Below are positions 17,560 through 25,688 of a stretch of DNA of 64,000 nt, one piece after another. Source of the stretch: Arthrobacter sp. CDRTa11. Lineage in GTDB: Bacteria; Actinomycetota; Actinomycetes; Actinomycetales; Micrococcaceae. Position 1 is the first letter of the stretch, and each line of letters begins with the position of its first letter. The notes below the pieces were generated by a model. The model was not told the DNA's origin. It did no database searches and saw only the letters and a list, made by a program, of their open reading frames with translations. Both the position numbers and the translations under genes were made by a program. The stretch spans positions 2,170,001 to 2,234,000 of the forward strand of contig NZ_CP044532.1 in the NCBI RefSeq assembly GCF_026427775.1, in the 5' to 3' direction.

Positions 17560-18205
17560 TTAGACTGCGGTGACCGGGGTGATGGTGACGTCGTAGCCGA
17601 GGCTGTTGAGTTGTCTGATGGCGTGGTTCTTCGCTCGGGATGGGTTGGTCCGGGTGTAGTGGTCGGCGCCGGGGTCGTTGTAGCACTCGCCGTTGGCGAG
17701 CATGTGCCAGGCCGCAGTGAGGATTGAATGTTCGACGGCGACGAGGGCTTTGTTGCGTCCGCTGCGGGCCGTGAGGCGGTGGTATCTGGCTGCGAGATAG
17801 GTGTTCTTGGATTCGGCAGCTGACATGGCCGCGATACCGAGTGCACCTTTGAGGTATTTGTTTCCGGGCATGATGTGCGCTGATTTGATGCGGCCGGCGG
17901 ATTCGTTCGCGCTGGGGCAGACACCGGTCCAGGATGCGAGTCTGCCCGGGGTTTCAAAGACGGCCATGTCCGCATCGGTTTCGGCGATGATTACTTCGGC
18001 GACTCGTTGGGAGACACCTGGGATGGTGGCCAGGGCTTCCCTGGCCTCACGAAAGGGTTCCATCGCCTCCTCAATGCGCGCGGTGAGCGCTTCGATGATC
18101 CGGGTATGGGCATCGATTTGGTCCAGGTGCAGCCTGGCCATGAACGCGTGATGGGGCCTGAACCGTCCGGTGAGCGCGTCCACGAGGGCCGGGATTTTTG
18201 ACCGC
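17560..18205 (-). mobile_element. IS110-family transposase, C-terminal fragment
   Basis: About 215 residues from RSKIPALVDALTG to the stop at 17560 match the C-terminal half of IS110-family transposases: helical linker, ALATIPGVSQRVAEVIIAE (transposase_20 helix-hairpin region), FETPGRLASWTGVCPSANESAG, PGNKYLKGALG and DPGADHYTR. The N-terminal DEDD catalytic half is absent. The frame is open upstream to 18246 because the fragment is fused in frame to a piece of another gene. IS110 elements lack classical inverted repeats, so the left limit is not visible. It cannot be autonomous. Confidence 0.85.
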
Positions 18206-18640
18206 ACCAGCGTGGCAGTGACCCGTAGGTTATCGTCCTCCATCACGGGTATGGACGCGGTGTCCGGTGCGGGTTGGACCAGCAGGCGCCGGTCGCTTCG
18301 GGGACATGGACCCAGTGTGCGCGGATCAATTCCGCGGGATTCCCAATGAACCGCTCAGCGATAAAGAAGTTCGCCGAGCCGTCGAATGCTCGGGTGACCA
18401 GGCGCAGAAGCACTGCTGTACCTGGCGTCTGCTGGTCCGGATTCGCCCACCTTGGACCGGGACCAAGATCAGCAGTCGGGGTTGCCGGCACTGCCCGGCC
18501 CGTAGAGGTCGATCGGTTCCTTGTACGTGTACTGCGTGGGAAACTGTGCGGCCGAGACGGCATAGCTGCCCAGATCCATGCAATGGTCTGCGTGCAGGTG
18601 GCTCAGGAAAATCGCCTTGAGCGAAGGGCAACGGACTCAA
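18206..18640 (-). pseudogene. Broken MBL-fold metallo-hydrolase joined to the IS110 fragment
   Basis: Reading down the minus strand, AIFLSHLHADHCMDLGSYA carries the HxHxDH metal motif of metallo-beta-lactamase-fold hydrolases, followed by QYTYKEPIDLYGPGSAGN. After a frame change come RAFDGSANFFIAERFIGNP and IRAHWVHVPEA, and after another EDDNLRVTATLV, which runs straight into the IS110 sequence at about 18205. The N-terminus before the metal motif and everything after the junction are missing. At least two frameshifts plus the IS junction make this a dead gene. It may once have belonged to the amidase/MFS operon that lies upstream on the same strand (inference). Confidence 0.72.
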
Positions 18641-18967
18641 GAATTGCGATAAAACCAGGTTCGGGAGCCGTGCACAGCAACGCTACGAACGCCCAGTTCA
18701 GTGCACTCCCACACAATGGCCGCTAACGGCCGGTGCATTGGAGGCCGCCCGTGGCATCTGCAAACTAACCTCGGACGAGAAGCCTTCCAGCGACAAGAGG
18801 CCGGTGCTGGTGCCGTCAGTGGATATGCCCACATCACCTTGGATGATGTGGGCATAACCATCGACGCTGAGACCTGCCTGAGATGGAGGCGTAAGGTCCC
18901 GGATGCACGCGGCGTGCGGGTTCGGCTCCAACATGTCCAAGGCTTTAGGCCTGGTGGTACACGCTTC
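18641..18967. other. Intergenic stretch with a 13-bp hairpin
   Basis: No supported gene. Perfect inverted repeat TATGCCCACATCA (18824-18836 with 18844-18856, 7-nt loop) lies 110 bases past the MFS stop. It has no U-run but could protect or end the MFS transcript. Confidence 0.45.
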
Positions 18968-20329
18968 TTAGGTAGCTGTGTGGGTTGGTGCGGCCCGGAC
19001 AGCGGCTGTTCCCTTGAAGCTGTTGTCGGGAAAGCCCTGGAAGTACGAGTCCCGGAGCAGGAGGAGGCAGGCAATTGAGATCGCGACGAAACCCATCAGG
19101 TATACCGCGATGGACAATGACGTTCCAGTGGACTCCAGCAACCATTCCGAGATGGCAGGGGCAAATCCTCCGCCGATGATTCCTCCGACGGCGTAAGGAA
19201 GGGATGCAGCGGTGTACCGGATGCGGGGTGGAAACAGTTCCGCGAACATGGCGCTTTGGGGACCGTAGGACACCCCCAGGGAAATGGCCAGAACGAAGAC
19301 TGCGAAAGCGAAGGCGAGGATCGAGCCTGTGTCGACAAGAAGGAACATCGGCACGGCCCACAGGCCCATGAGGGCGTAGCCGATAATCATCGTCTTCTTC
19401 CGGCCGAAGCGGTCCGACCATTGGCCTCCCAGGGCTGTTGAAATGATCCAAACGACGGCCGCCAGCATCAAGACGAACAGGACGGGCTGCGGATCCATGC
19501 TCAGGGCGTTGGACGCGTAGGAAAGGAGGTAGCCAATCATCAGGTACCCGGCGAGAATGTTGGCGACGAAGGAGCCCCCGGCCAGGAACATATGTTTGGA
19601 GTAGTGCTGCAGTGCTTCCTTCAGCGGCACCCGGACTTCGGTACGGGACTCCCGGACCTCGGCGAAGACCGGGCTTTCGGAGACTGAGGTGCGGATTTTC
19701 AGGCCAATCAAGACCAGGACCACACTTATAAAGAACGGTATCCGCCAGCCCCACGACTGGAACTGTTCAAGGGAAGTGAGGAGCTGTATAAGGAAAAACA
19801 CCCCGGTTGACAGGACAAGCCCGGCTGGCACTCCTATCTGGACAAACACGCCGTAGGCGCCCCGCTTTGTTGAAGGGGCGTGCTCGACGGACATCAAAGC
19901 AGCGCCTGCCCATTCACCACCGGTGCTGAGGCCTTGCATGAACCGGAAGATAACCAGAAGTACCGGGGCGAGGATCCCGATCTGATCATACGTTGGCAGC
20001 AGTCCCATTCCCAGGCTGGCGGCGCCCATAATGGCCAGGGTTCCCACGAGGGTGGCTTTGCGTCCGTAGCGGTCTCCGAAGTGACCGGCGATGACGCCGC
20101 CAACGGGACTGGCGATGAAGCTGGCCGCTACCGAGCCGAGGGACACTATGAGCGCGTTGGGGCCCAACGCGCCGAAGTACTGGGTGCTGAATATCAAGCC
20201 GGCGGCGGAGATATAAGCGAACGATAGATACCATTCGATGGTCGAGCCGATTCCGCTGGCCAGGCGGACCCTGAACAGTTGCCGTGGGTCGAGCCCTTGA
20301 ACTCTTGGTGAGGCGAGTGGTGATGACAT
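18968..20329 (-). CDS. MFS transporter, metabolite:H+ symporter (MHS) family
   Basis: A 453-residue, 12-helix transporter from ATG 20329, which has GAGGAAA seven bases before it; the open frame back to 20437 is not needed. MHS-type marks: the loop 2-3 motif GHFGDRYGRKATL, STGGEWAGAALMSVEHAP, FRMPFFIS-like WGWRIPFFISVVLVLIG, and the repeated GGQWSDRFGRKKT in loop 8-9. MHS carriers import organic acids, shikimate, proline/betaine or aromatic acids with protons through the cytoplasmic membrane. It lies 175 bp after the amidase in the same direction, with a hairpin between, and may take up the amidase substrate or its acid product. Confidence 0.88.
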   Translation of the reverse strand: MSSPLASPRVQGLDPRQLFRVRLASGIGSTIEWYLSFAYISAAGLIFSTQYFGALGPNALIVSLGSVAASFIASPVGGVIAGHFGDRYGRKATLVGTLAIMGAASLGMGLLPTYDQIGILAPVLLVIFRFMQGLSTGGEWAGAALMSVEHAPSTKRGAYGVFVQIGVPAGLVLSTGVFFLIQLLTSLEQFQSWGWRIPFFISVVLVLIGLKIRTSVSESPVFAEVRESRTEVRVPLKEALQHYSKHMFLAGGSFVANILAGYLMIGYLLSYASNALSMDPQPVLFVLMLAAVVWIISTALGGQWSDRFGRKKTMIIGYALMGLWAVPMFLLVDTGSILAFAFAVFVLAISLGVSYGPQSAMFAELFPPRIRYTAASLPYAVGGIIGGGFAPAISEWLLESTGTSLSIAVYLMGFVAISIACLLLLRDSYFQGFPDNSFKGTAAVRAAPTHTAT

Positions 20330-20418
20330 GGATTTCCTCAATCGATAAGTGCTTGCTTGTGGAACTGACGGCAGGTTCGCTGGATGCGTGAGCTTTTGTT
20401 CGCGTGGTTGAAATGCCT

Positions 20419-20446
20419 TCCCGGCGGGGACTGTCATCCGCCGGGA
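20419..20446 (-). terminator. Hairpin between amidase and MFS genes
   Basis: Perfect 9-bp GC-rich stem (20419-20427 with 20438-20446) and 10-nt loop. On the minus strand it follows the amidase stop by about 60 bases, with a weak T-containing tail. It could partly end the amidase transcript. Confidence 0.5.
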
Positions 20447-20504
20447 CGTTTAGGAGGAGCGCAAAGTGCTGCAGGAACCCGTCCTGCCAGGGGACAGGTT
20501 GCAG

Positions 20505-21857
20505 TCAGGAAACCAGGACGGATTCCACGGTTTCAGCCAGGGCCAGCAGCGCAGGGTCGGTAAAGAAGCCGCCTTCGAGAGTCATCCCGACAGGAAGGCC
20601 TTCGGCCCGGCCTGCGGGGAGGGTGACCATAGGAACGCCCATGACGGTGCCGGGTGCGGTGTGGCGAGTAACGGTAGGGAAGATCGGCAGATCCCGGCCG
20701 TTCAGCGTCAGGGTTTTGTCGAGCCCCAGATGCGGGGGTAACACCGGTGAGGTAGGGAAAATCATTGCGTTCACGCCCGCCTCGGAGAGAACTGAGGCGT
20801 ATGCGTGTCGCAACTGCCATCTGGCTTTCATTGCCTGGCGGTACTCCTCGGGCAGGACAGGATCATCCCGCAGGTGCTGAAGAAGCTTTGCCACATCCGG
20901 AGACGACGTGCCGGCGATGACATCCTCAAACGTTAGCCCGCAGTAGGGTGCATCCAGCCCGCGGAGGTAGGCGAGAATTGAGCGGGGCGCCTCCCAGCCG
21001 ACCACTGTTCTGCCGACCTCTTCAGCGTGCGTGAAATGAGGGGGTAGATCCACGTTTATGAGGCGGACGCCCGAACGGGTGAGTGCATTCAAGGCCTGCT
21101 CGGCCACTTTTGCGACTGCGGGGTCCAGATCCTGATAGAAGTAGTTTGCTATGCCGACTGCCAGTTCCGACGGCAACGGCAGTGCAGGAACCCGGGGCTG
21201 TTCAGAGATGTGTTCATCTGCAAGGCGGAGATCGGCCACTGTGTTCGCATGTGTTCCGATAGTGTCGCGTGTCCAGCTCAAGTGGAGAACCCCGTCGCCC
21301 TGGTAGCGGCCAAGGCTGGGCCGGAAACCGGCAACACCGCAGAACGCTGCCGGGATGGAGATAGAGCCTCCCGTGTCGGTTCCAAGGGACAGGGGAACTG
21401 TGCCGTCGGCTACTGTCGCAGCACTGCCACCTGATGAGCCTCCTGCAGACAGGAAGGGATTGACGGGGTTGCGTACTGGACCGAAAGCGCCATTGTTGCT
21501 CGTGATGCCGAACGCCAGTTCGTGCAGGTTTGTTTTGCCCACGATCACCGTCCCGAGTTGACGCATCCGGCCTACAACGCCGGCATCAATTTGCGGGATG
21601 GAGTTGGCGAGAAAGCTTGCGCCTCCTGTTGTGGGAAAGCCCGCCACGTCGATGTTGTCCTTGACTGCTATGGGGACACCGGACCAGGACGCCTTCCCGC
21701 CTGCCTGCACTTCCGCATCGAAGTCGCTCTCATCGGCAACAAAAATATAGGTTCCGTGGCTGACGGCACTCTTCGCGGCTGCGGCCCGGGACTCACATGC
21801 AGCATCGCTACGGGCGATTGGGTCGAGGGTAAGCCAGGCTGCCAAAGTCATGGTCAT
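20505..21857 (-). CDS. Amidase, amidase-signature family
   Basis: A 450-residue amidase from ATG 21857 (AAAGGA ten bases upstream); the longer frame to 21944 adds a non-family tail. The Ser-cisSer-Lys triad is visible: Lys in PIAVKDNIDVAG, cis-Ser in the GGSSGG motif (FLSAGGSSGGSAATVADG) and nucleophile Ser in LGTDTGGSISIPA. A C-terminal VPMVTLPAGRAEGLPVGM block is typical. The enzyme hydrolyses a carboxamide to acid and ammonia in the cytoplasm; indole-acetamide or mandelamide-type substrates are common for this subgroup but not shown here. It lies downstream of the ArsR and SRPBCC/PBP fusion genes on the same strand, which probably control it, and upstream of the MHS carrier. Confidence 0.88.
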   Translation of the reverse strand: MTMTLAAWLTLDPIARSDAACESRAAAAKSAVSHGTYIFVADESDFDAEVQAGGKASWSGVPIAVKDNIDVAGFPTTGGASFLANSIPQIDAGVVGRMRQLGTVIVGKTNLHELAFGITSNNGAFGPVRNPVNPFLSAGGSSGGSAATVADGTVPLSLGTDTGGSISIPAAFCGVAGFRPSLGRYQGDGVLHLSWTRDTIGTHANTVADLRLADEHISEQPRVPALPLPSELAVGIANYFYQDLDPAVAKVAEQALNALTRSGVRLINVDLPPHFTHAEEVGRTVVGWEAPRSILAYLRGLDAPYCGLTFEDVIAGTSSPDVAKLLQHLRDDPVLPEEYRQAMKARWQLRHAYASVLSEAGVNAMIFPTSPVLPPHLGLDKTLTLNGRDLPIFPTVTRHTAPGTVMGVPMVTLPAGRAEGLPVGMTLEGGFFTDPALLALAETVESVLVS

Positions 21858-22030
21858 CAGTGAGAAGTCCTTTGCGCTGAACAAGAGTGGCTGGAAGAGC
21901 AGAAAACTACCTGCAGGTAAGTATGTAAGAAAATCTTTACCCATTAACGCATTGTGAGGCGGGCCACGTCAACCTCCGGTGCAATGAAATGTCCTGAGCA
22001 GGAATAACCAGCGAAAGCCCTGATCGGAGT

Positions 22031-22056
22031 CCGCAAGCTGTCTGGAAGGCTTGCGG
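22031..22056 (-). terminator. Small hairpin after the SRPBCC/PBP fusion gene
   Basis: Eight-bp stem CCGCAAGC/GCTTGCGG with a 10-nt loop, about 12 bases after the stop on the minus strand. No U-run. It may separate the sensor gene from the amidase, which lies 170 bases on. Confidence 0.35.
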
Positions 22057-22067
22057 CGCCCGTACGT

Positions 22068-23519
22068 TCAATTCCCGCCAACAGAAGTCCGCACGACTCC
22101 TGGCAATTCGATGGGACGGAAGCCGCTTGCTGTCACCTCGGCCACTCCGGTGGGCAGATGCTCACCGCCGTGACGCTTCAGAAGGCGTTGACCTCCGGCT
22201 CTGCCTGCCCGGATGACGGCACCTACAGCGTCCGGGTCTACAGTCTTTGCGACCTGCACCGCTTGGGCATAAAGGGTTATGGTGTCGAATACCGCTTTGG
22301 CCATGCTGCTTAGCCGCGGTGCAATGTCCCCGAACCTCACCATGTAACGTCGTGCTGTCTCGTCCATCTCATCGGATAACGCTGGCATGAAGTAGTCCTG
22401 AGTAGACCAGATGCCTTCCGCTTCATCCCGTCCAGTATGGTCGAGAACCGATTCATCGAAGTTTGTAGCGAGTGTACGGAACCGGGGCCGCAGGCCTGCT
22501 TCGTGAAAGGCCCGCTGGAACATCACAGCGTCGAGGCCGACAAGTGACGAGAGGATCAAATCGGCGTCGCTTGCCGCTAACCGCGCGATAACATCGCTGA
22601 AATTGTCACTTCCCAGCGCTTGATAATGTATGCCCGCGACCGTTCCCCGATGGTGCTTAATGAGCTCCTGCGCCACCGTACCAATGGAGCGGGGCCACAC
22701 ATAGTCGGAGCCCAGAATGAACCAGTTGCTGGCCGCGGACGAGTGCATTATGCCAGGCACAGAGGACGTGAGTTGATCCAACGGTGTTTCACCAAATTGA
22801 AAGACGTTGCGTCCGACGTCGTTGTGCTCACTGAGGGCAGCAGATAGAAGCAATGTTCCCCGGCGTAGCGCTGCTGGCCTGATCAACGCCATCGAAGCGG
22901 ACGGCACGCTGGCCACCACGACGTCACAGCGTTCGGCCTCAACCAGTCGTTCAAAGAGCTGCCGGGATGTAGTCGCATTGGTGCGTTCGTCAGCAACAAC
23001 CAACTCGGCACAGCCGAAACCGAAGGCGCCCGCGCCATTCAGTTCATCGATAGCCATCCTCGCGGCGTTTACGATGGCACGCCCCATGATGCCGGCGGCC
23101 CCTGAAAGGGGAAGAAGAAGGCCAATGCGCGGTCCTGTTCTCTCGCCATCTGCTGGAGTCGGGGCGATGCCGCCGGATAAGAACCAAGGCAGGCAGTCAG
23201 AGCCGAGCTGAACGTGGACAGTGACAATACTTCCAGCCTCTTTGGCCTGCAGTGAAAACTGGATTTGCCCGGTCCAGGGCGTCTCCTGATGAACGGTTAT
23301 ACGACGTCCGGGTTGGATACGGGCAATTCGTCCGGACGATATCACCGCGGAGCCATCGGGGTGAGGAAGGCTGAAAATCACTGTTTCGCCAACGCGCAGG
23401 CGTCCGCAGTGTTCAAGTACCGGCCAGGCGCTTGCACTTCCCTCGGAGAGGTTTGCCCATAGACGTTCGGGAGGCAGCGTGGAGGATGCCCGGACAAAGA
23501 ACGAAAGATCGTTCATCAC
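22068..23519 (-). CDS. Fusion of N-terminal SRPBCC-like domain with cytoplasmic AmiC-like periplasmic-binding-protein domain
   Basis: 483 residues, no signal peptide. Residues about 1-112 (SFFVRASSTLPPERLWANL, WPVLEHCGRLRVGE, GRIARIQPGRRITVHQE, EAGSIVTVHVQL) look like an SRPBCC/START-type fold. From about 130 (PRIGLLLPLSGAAGIMGRAI, MAIDELN, ERLVEAERCDVVVASVPSA) to near 460 it reads as a branched-chain amino acid/amide receptor domain (peripla_BP_6), the fold of AmiC, the amide sensor of Pseudomonas. Lacking export signal, it is more likely a sensor than a transport protein. It starts 32 bp after an ArsR gene; ArsR plus SRPBCC genes are commonly paired, but here the SRPBCC part is fused to a ligand-binding domain. 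The amidase lies downstream. Start is GTG 23519 or ATG 23516; the ribosome site is weak. Its function as amide sensor is inference. Confidence 0.72.
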   Translation of the reverse strand: MMNDLSFFVRASSTLPPERLWANLSEGSASAWPVLEHCGRLRVGETVIFSLPHPDGSAVISSGRIARIQPGRRITVHQETPWTGQIQFSLQAKEAGSIVTVHVQLGSDCLPWFLSGGIAPTPADGERTGPRIGLLLPLSGAAGIMGRAIVNAARMAIDELNGAGAFGFGCAELVVADERTNATTSRQLFERLVEAERCDVVVASVPSASMALIRPAALRRGTLLLSAALSEHNDVGRNVFQFGETPLDQLTSSVPGIMHSSAASNWFILGSDYVWPRSIGTVAQELIKHHRGTVAGIHYQALGSDNFSDVIARLAASDADLILSSLVGLDAVMFQRAFHEAGLRPRFRTLATNFDESVLDHTGRDEAEGIWSTQDYFMPALSDEMDETARRYMVRFGDIAPRLSSMAKAVFDTITLYAQAVQVAKTVDPDAVGAVIRAGRAGGQRLLKRHGGEHLPTGVAEVTASGFRPIELPGVVRTSVGGN

Positions 23520-23521
23520 TT

Positions 23522-23539
23522 TGACCTAACGTTTAGTCA
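23522..23539. promoter_or_regulatory. Imperfect palindrome between arsR-like gene and fusion gene
   Basis: TGAC-N2-AACGTT-N2-GTCA, ending three bases before the fusion-gene start. It could be an operator or translational element within the operon. Recognised by symmetry only. Confidence 0.35.
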
Positions 23540-23551
23540 GGATGGTATTGC

Positions 23552-23869
23552 TCAGGTCGTGCCGTCCTCGGCGCGCTGTACAAAAGCATCCAGGTCTCGC
23601 TGGTAAACGGAGTGCAGGAACTGAACGACGTCATCAGCGCGGTTGGGCCCCAAACTATAGAAGCGAAACTGCCCCCGGCGCCTTTCGGACACCATGTCCG
23701 CACTGCGCAGTACCCTCAGATGCGAGGAAACGGCGGCCCGTGTCATTTCCGGAAAGTGCTCGGCTATTCCCGTCACCGGGAGCTCTTCCTCTTCACTCAG
23801 CAATCGAAGGATCGAACGGCGAGTCGGATCGGCCATAACGGAGAAGGCCAAAGCAGCATAGTCGGGCAC
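23552..23869 (-). CDS. ArsR-family winged-helix repressor (SdpR-like)
   Basis: 105 residues from GTG 23869, with GAGGAGGAGAACG directly upstream. Winged-helix marks: ADPTRRSILRLLSEEEELPV, the recognition helix region EMTRAAVSSHLRVLRSADMV and the wing RRRGQFRFYSL. No Cys-rich metal site is seen, which fits the SdpR/autorepressor subgroup that sits with SRPBCC-type partner genes rather than metal sensors. First gene of the minus-strand run; probably represses it and is relieved by the ligand state of the downstream fusion protein (inference). Confidence 0.85.
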   Translation of the reverse strand: MPDYAALAFSVMADPTRRSILRLLSEEEELPVTGIAEHFPEMTRAAVSSHLRVLRSADMVSERRRGQFRFYSLGPNRADDVVQFLHSVYQRDLDAFVQRAEDGTT

Positions 23870-23943
23870 CGTTCTCCTCCTCGATGATCACGCAGGTTAC
23901 GGCTCTACTGCCGAAACTCTTCTCATCCACTGTAGCCCAGCCG

Positions 23944-23967
23944 GTAAACAGCTGCCTACGTGTTTAC
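23944..23967. promoter_or_regulatory. Inverted repeat GTAAACA-N10-TGTTTAC upstream of the arsR-like gene
   Basis: Perfect 7-bp arms with 10-bp spacing, 75-98 bases before the regulator start. The spacing suits a dimeric winged-helix repressor, so it is a good operator candidate for the operon. Confidence 0.5.
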
Positions 23968-24114
23968 TTATCGGGCACACACTGATGGTCGCTGATGGCA
24001 TAGTTGTCGAACGTGCCGGGTCAGTAGTCCGGGGAATTCGCATAGAACGACCCGGTCGCTACCAGCGTCATCGCCAAAAGCACCTACGGGCAAGCAGCAA
24101 CCGCCAGGGCCGGT

Positions 24115-24375
24115 TCACGACTGGCGTTTTTCCGGGCTGGCTGGGACCTTCCAAACAACCAGTCCTTCGGAACGCAAAAGTAATTTTCGCCCTTCCCCAG
24201 CTACCAAATGAAGGCAGAGAATTGTGCCTTCCTCTGTGACTGCGTCAACGCGACCAGATAGCTCAGGTCCATCGGCAGGGAGGATGCAGACGTCGTCTCC
24301 TAACGCCAGCATTGCCCAGTCCTGTACGTACTCAGCATCTTTTGGAGGTAGAAATTTTGGCTTGTGTTCCTTCAC
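24115..24375 (-). CDS. Small hypothetical protein, beta-rich (86 aa)
   Basis: From GTG 24375: a basic start (KEHKPKFLPPKD), then AEYVQDWAMLALGDDVCIL, SGRVDAVTEEGTILCLHL and a final GRKLLLRSEGLVVWKV. The alternating pattern suggests a small beta-barrel such as an SH3-like or KOW-like fold. The frame stays open upstream to 24492, but that part looks non-coding. I do not recognise the family. It lies between the ArsR operon and the ALDH fragment, with no clear partner. Confidence 0.5.
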   Translation of the reverse strand: MKEHKPKFLPPKDAEYVQDWAMLALGDDVCILPADGPELSGRVDAVTEEGTILCLHLVAGEGRKLLLRSEGLVVWKVPASPEKRQS

Positions 24376-24494
24376 GCCCGACCGTCCCTGGACCCCTAAG
24401 AGTGCTCGTCCCCGAGCCACGGTGCCCCCAGACCTAGGCAGCCCGACGCGGACGTGCCGCACCGGCTGGTTGAGTTGACCTGAAACCGGCACCT

Positions 24495-25094
24495 TTACGG
24501 GCCGGGTTCAGACTGATAAGACTCATCTTTCTGACTTTTGTGGCAGAAGGAACGCCCAAAGCGGTCTTCATACTGGCAAAAGTAGCCGGGCCCGTCCACG
24601 GGTGCCCAGCCGGTGACGGCTGTTGCGCCTGCGTCGACGGCGGCTCTGACCAAGGCGTGGACGTCATCCCGGGCGCCGGCGTCGATCAGGGGACCGACCT
24701 GGGTGTTGGGATCGGTGCCGCGGCCGGTGTCGAGGGCGACCATGGCGGCGGCGAACTTCCGGGTGAACTCCTGCGCAACGGATTCGTGCACAAGGAAGCG
24801 GTTGGCGGCTTTGCAGGCCTCGCCCATGTTCCGCATCTTCGCTGCCATCGCACCTTCAACGGCTTTGTCGAGGTCGGCGTCCTCGAACACGATGAACGGA
24901 GCGTTCCCGCCCAGCTGCGTCGAAGTCCGCAGCACGTTCTGCGCGGCGTCGGCCATGAGCCGTTTGCCGAGGGTGGAGCCGGTGAAGGAGACCTTCCGCA
25001 GCCGGGAGTCTTTCAGCAGGGGACCCGAGATCCCTGGCACGCTGGCGGAGGCGACGACGTTGAGGACTCCGGTGGGCAGCCCGGCGTCGAGCAT
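24495..25094 (-). pseudogene. Internal fragment of an aldehyde dehydrogenase (succinate-semialdehyde dehydrogenase type)
   Basis: About 165 residues of the ALDH core survive: AGLPTGVLNVV, VSFTGSTLGKRLM, the Glu motif TQLGGNAPFIVFEDADLD in changed form, then MRNMGEACKAANRFLVHE, where the catalytic Cys loop is GEACKAANR, and TDPNTQVGPLID. The cofactor-binding N-terminus is missing before 25094 and the C-terminal third is replaced by unrelated sequence after GWAPVDGPGYF. It is a remnant; nothing shows the mechanism of loss. Confidence 0.8.
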
Positions 25095-25688
25095 GGTATG
25101 CGCAAGAGAACCAGGTGCGCCTACAGGGCAACGACGTCCGCCTCTGAGCCTGCAGCATTTACCCCGTGCGCCTTCCTACAGGCGGTTGCGTCATGCCCCA
25201 GGACCAGCTTCCTTACAGTTCGCCCTCCACGTTCCATAACGACTGCGGCAGACGTGTGATTGACGCGGGCCTTGGCCGCGGCTTCGACAAAGGCGTGGTG
25301 CTGGTTCAGGCGTCCGGGCGACGGTGGGGGAGAAGACGAAGAGCATCGGTGTGGTGAGGTCGAAGCCCGGAGTCTCCAGGCTTCGGCTTCACCTCCGTAG
25401 GGGTGGCCCTAACAAAAGTCGATGGCCGGCCTACGCCCGAAGTCCGATATCCCACACAAGCACCGATGAATGAACGGTCCGAGAGCCACTTCCATTACGT
25501 CCTTCGGAAGTCGAACTAAGGAAGTCAGCCAAAGGGGATCGTATGACTGAGAGCGACGACGAAAAGCGCGTTCCGTGTCCGGGATCACCAAGATGCCGCG
25601 TGCCCCTACTCGCTGGGAGCCCTTGGTCACTTCCTCGACCGTCGCGGTGGCGGTAGGTCGCGCGTCCAAGCCGTATTAGGAGACGCGC
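25095..25688 (-). other. Decayed sequence without recognised gene
   Basis: A minus-strand frame around 25150-25330 stays open (HHAFVEAAAKARVNHTSAAVVM, then LGHDATACRKAHGVNAAGSE) and has a coding look, but has no start and I do not know the family. An 86-residue ORF at 25409-25669 is unrecognised. Both are probably remnants beside the ALDH fragment. Confidence 0.35.
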
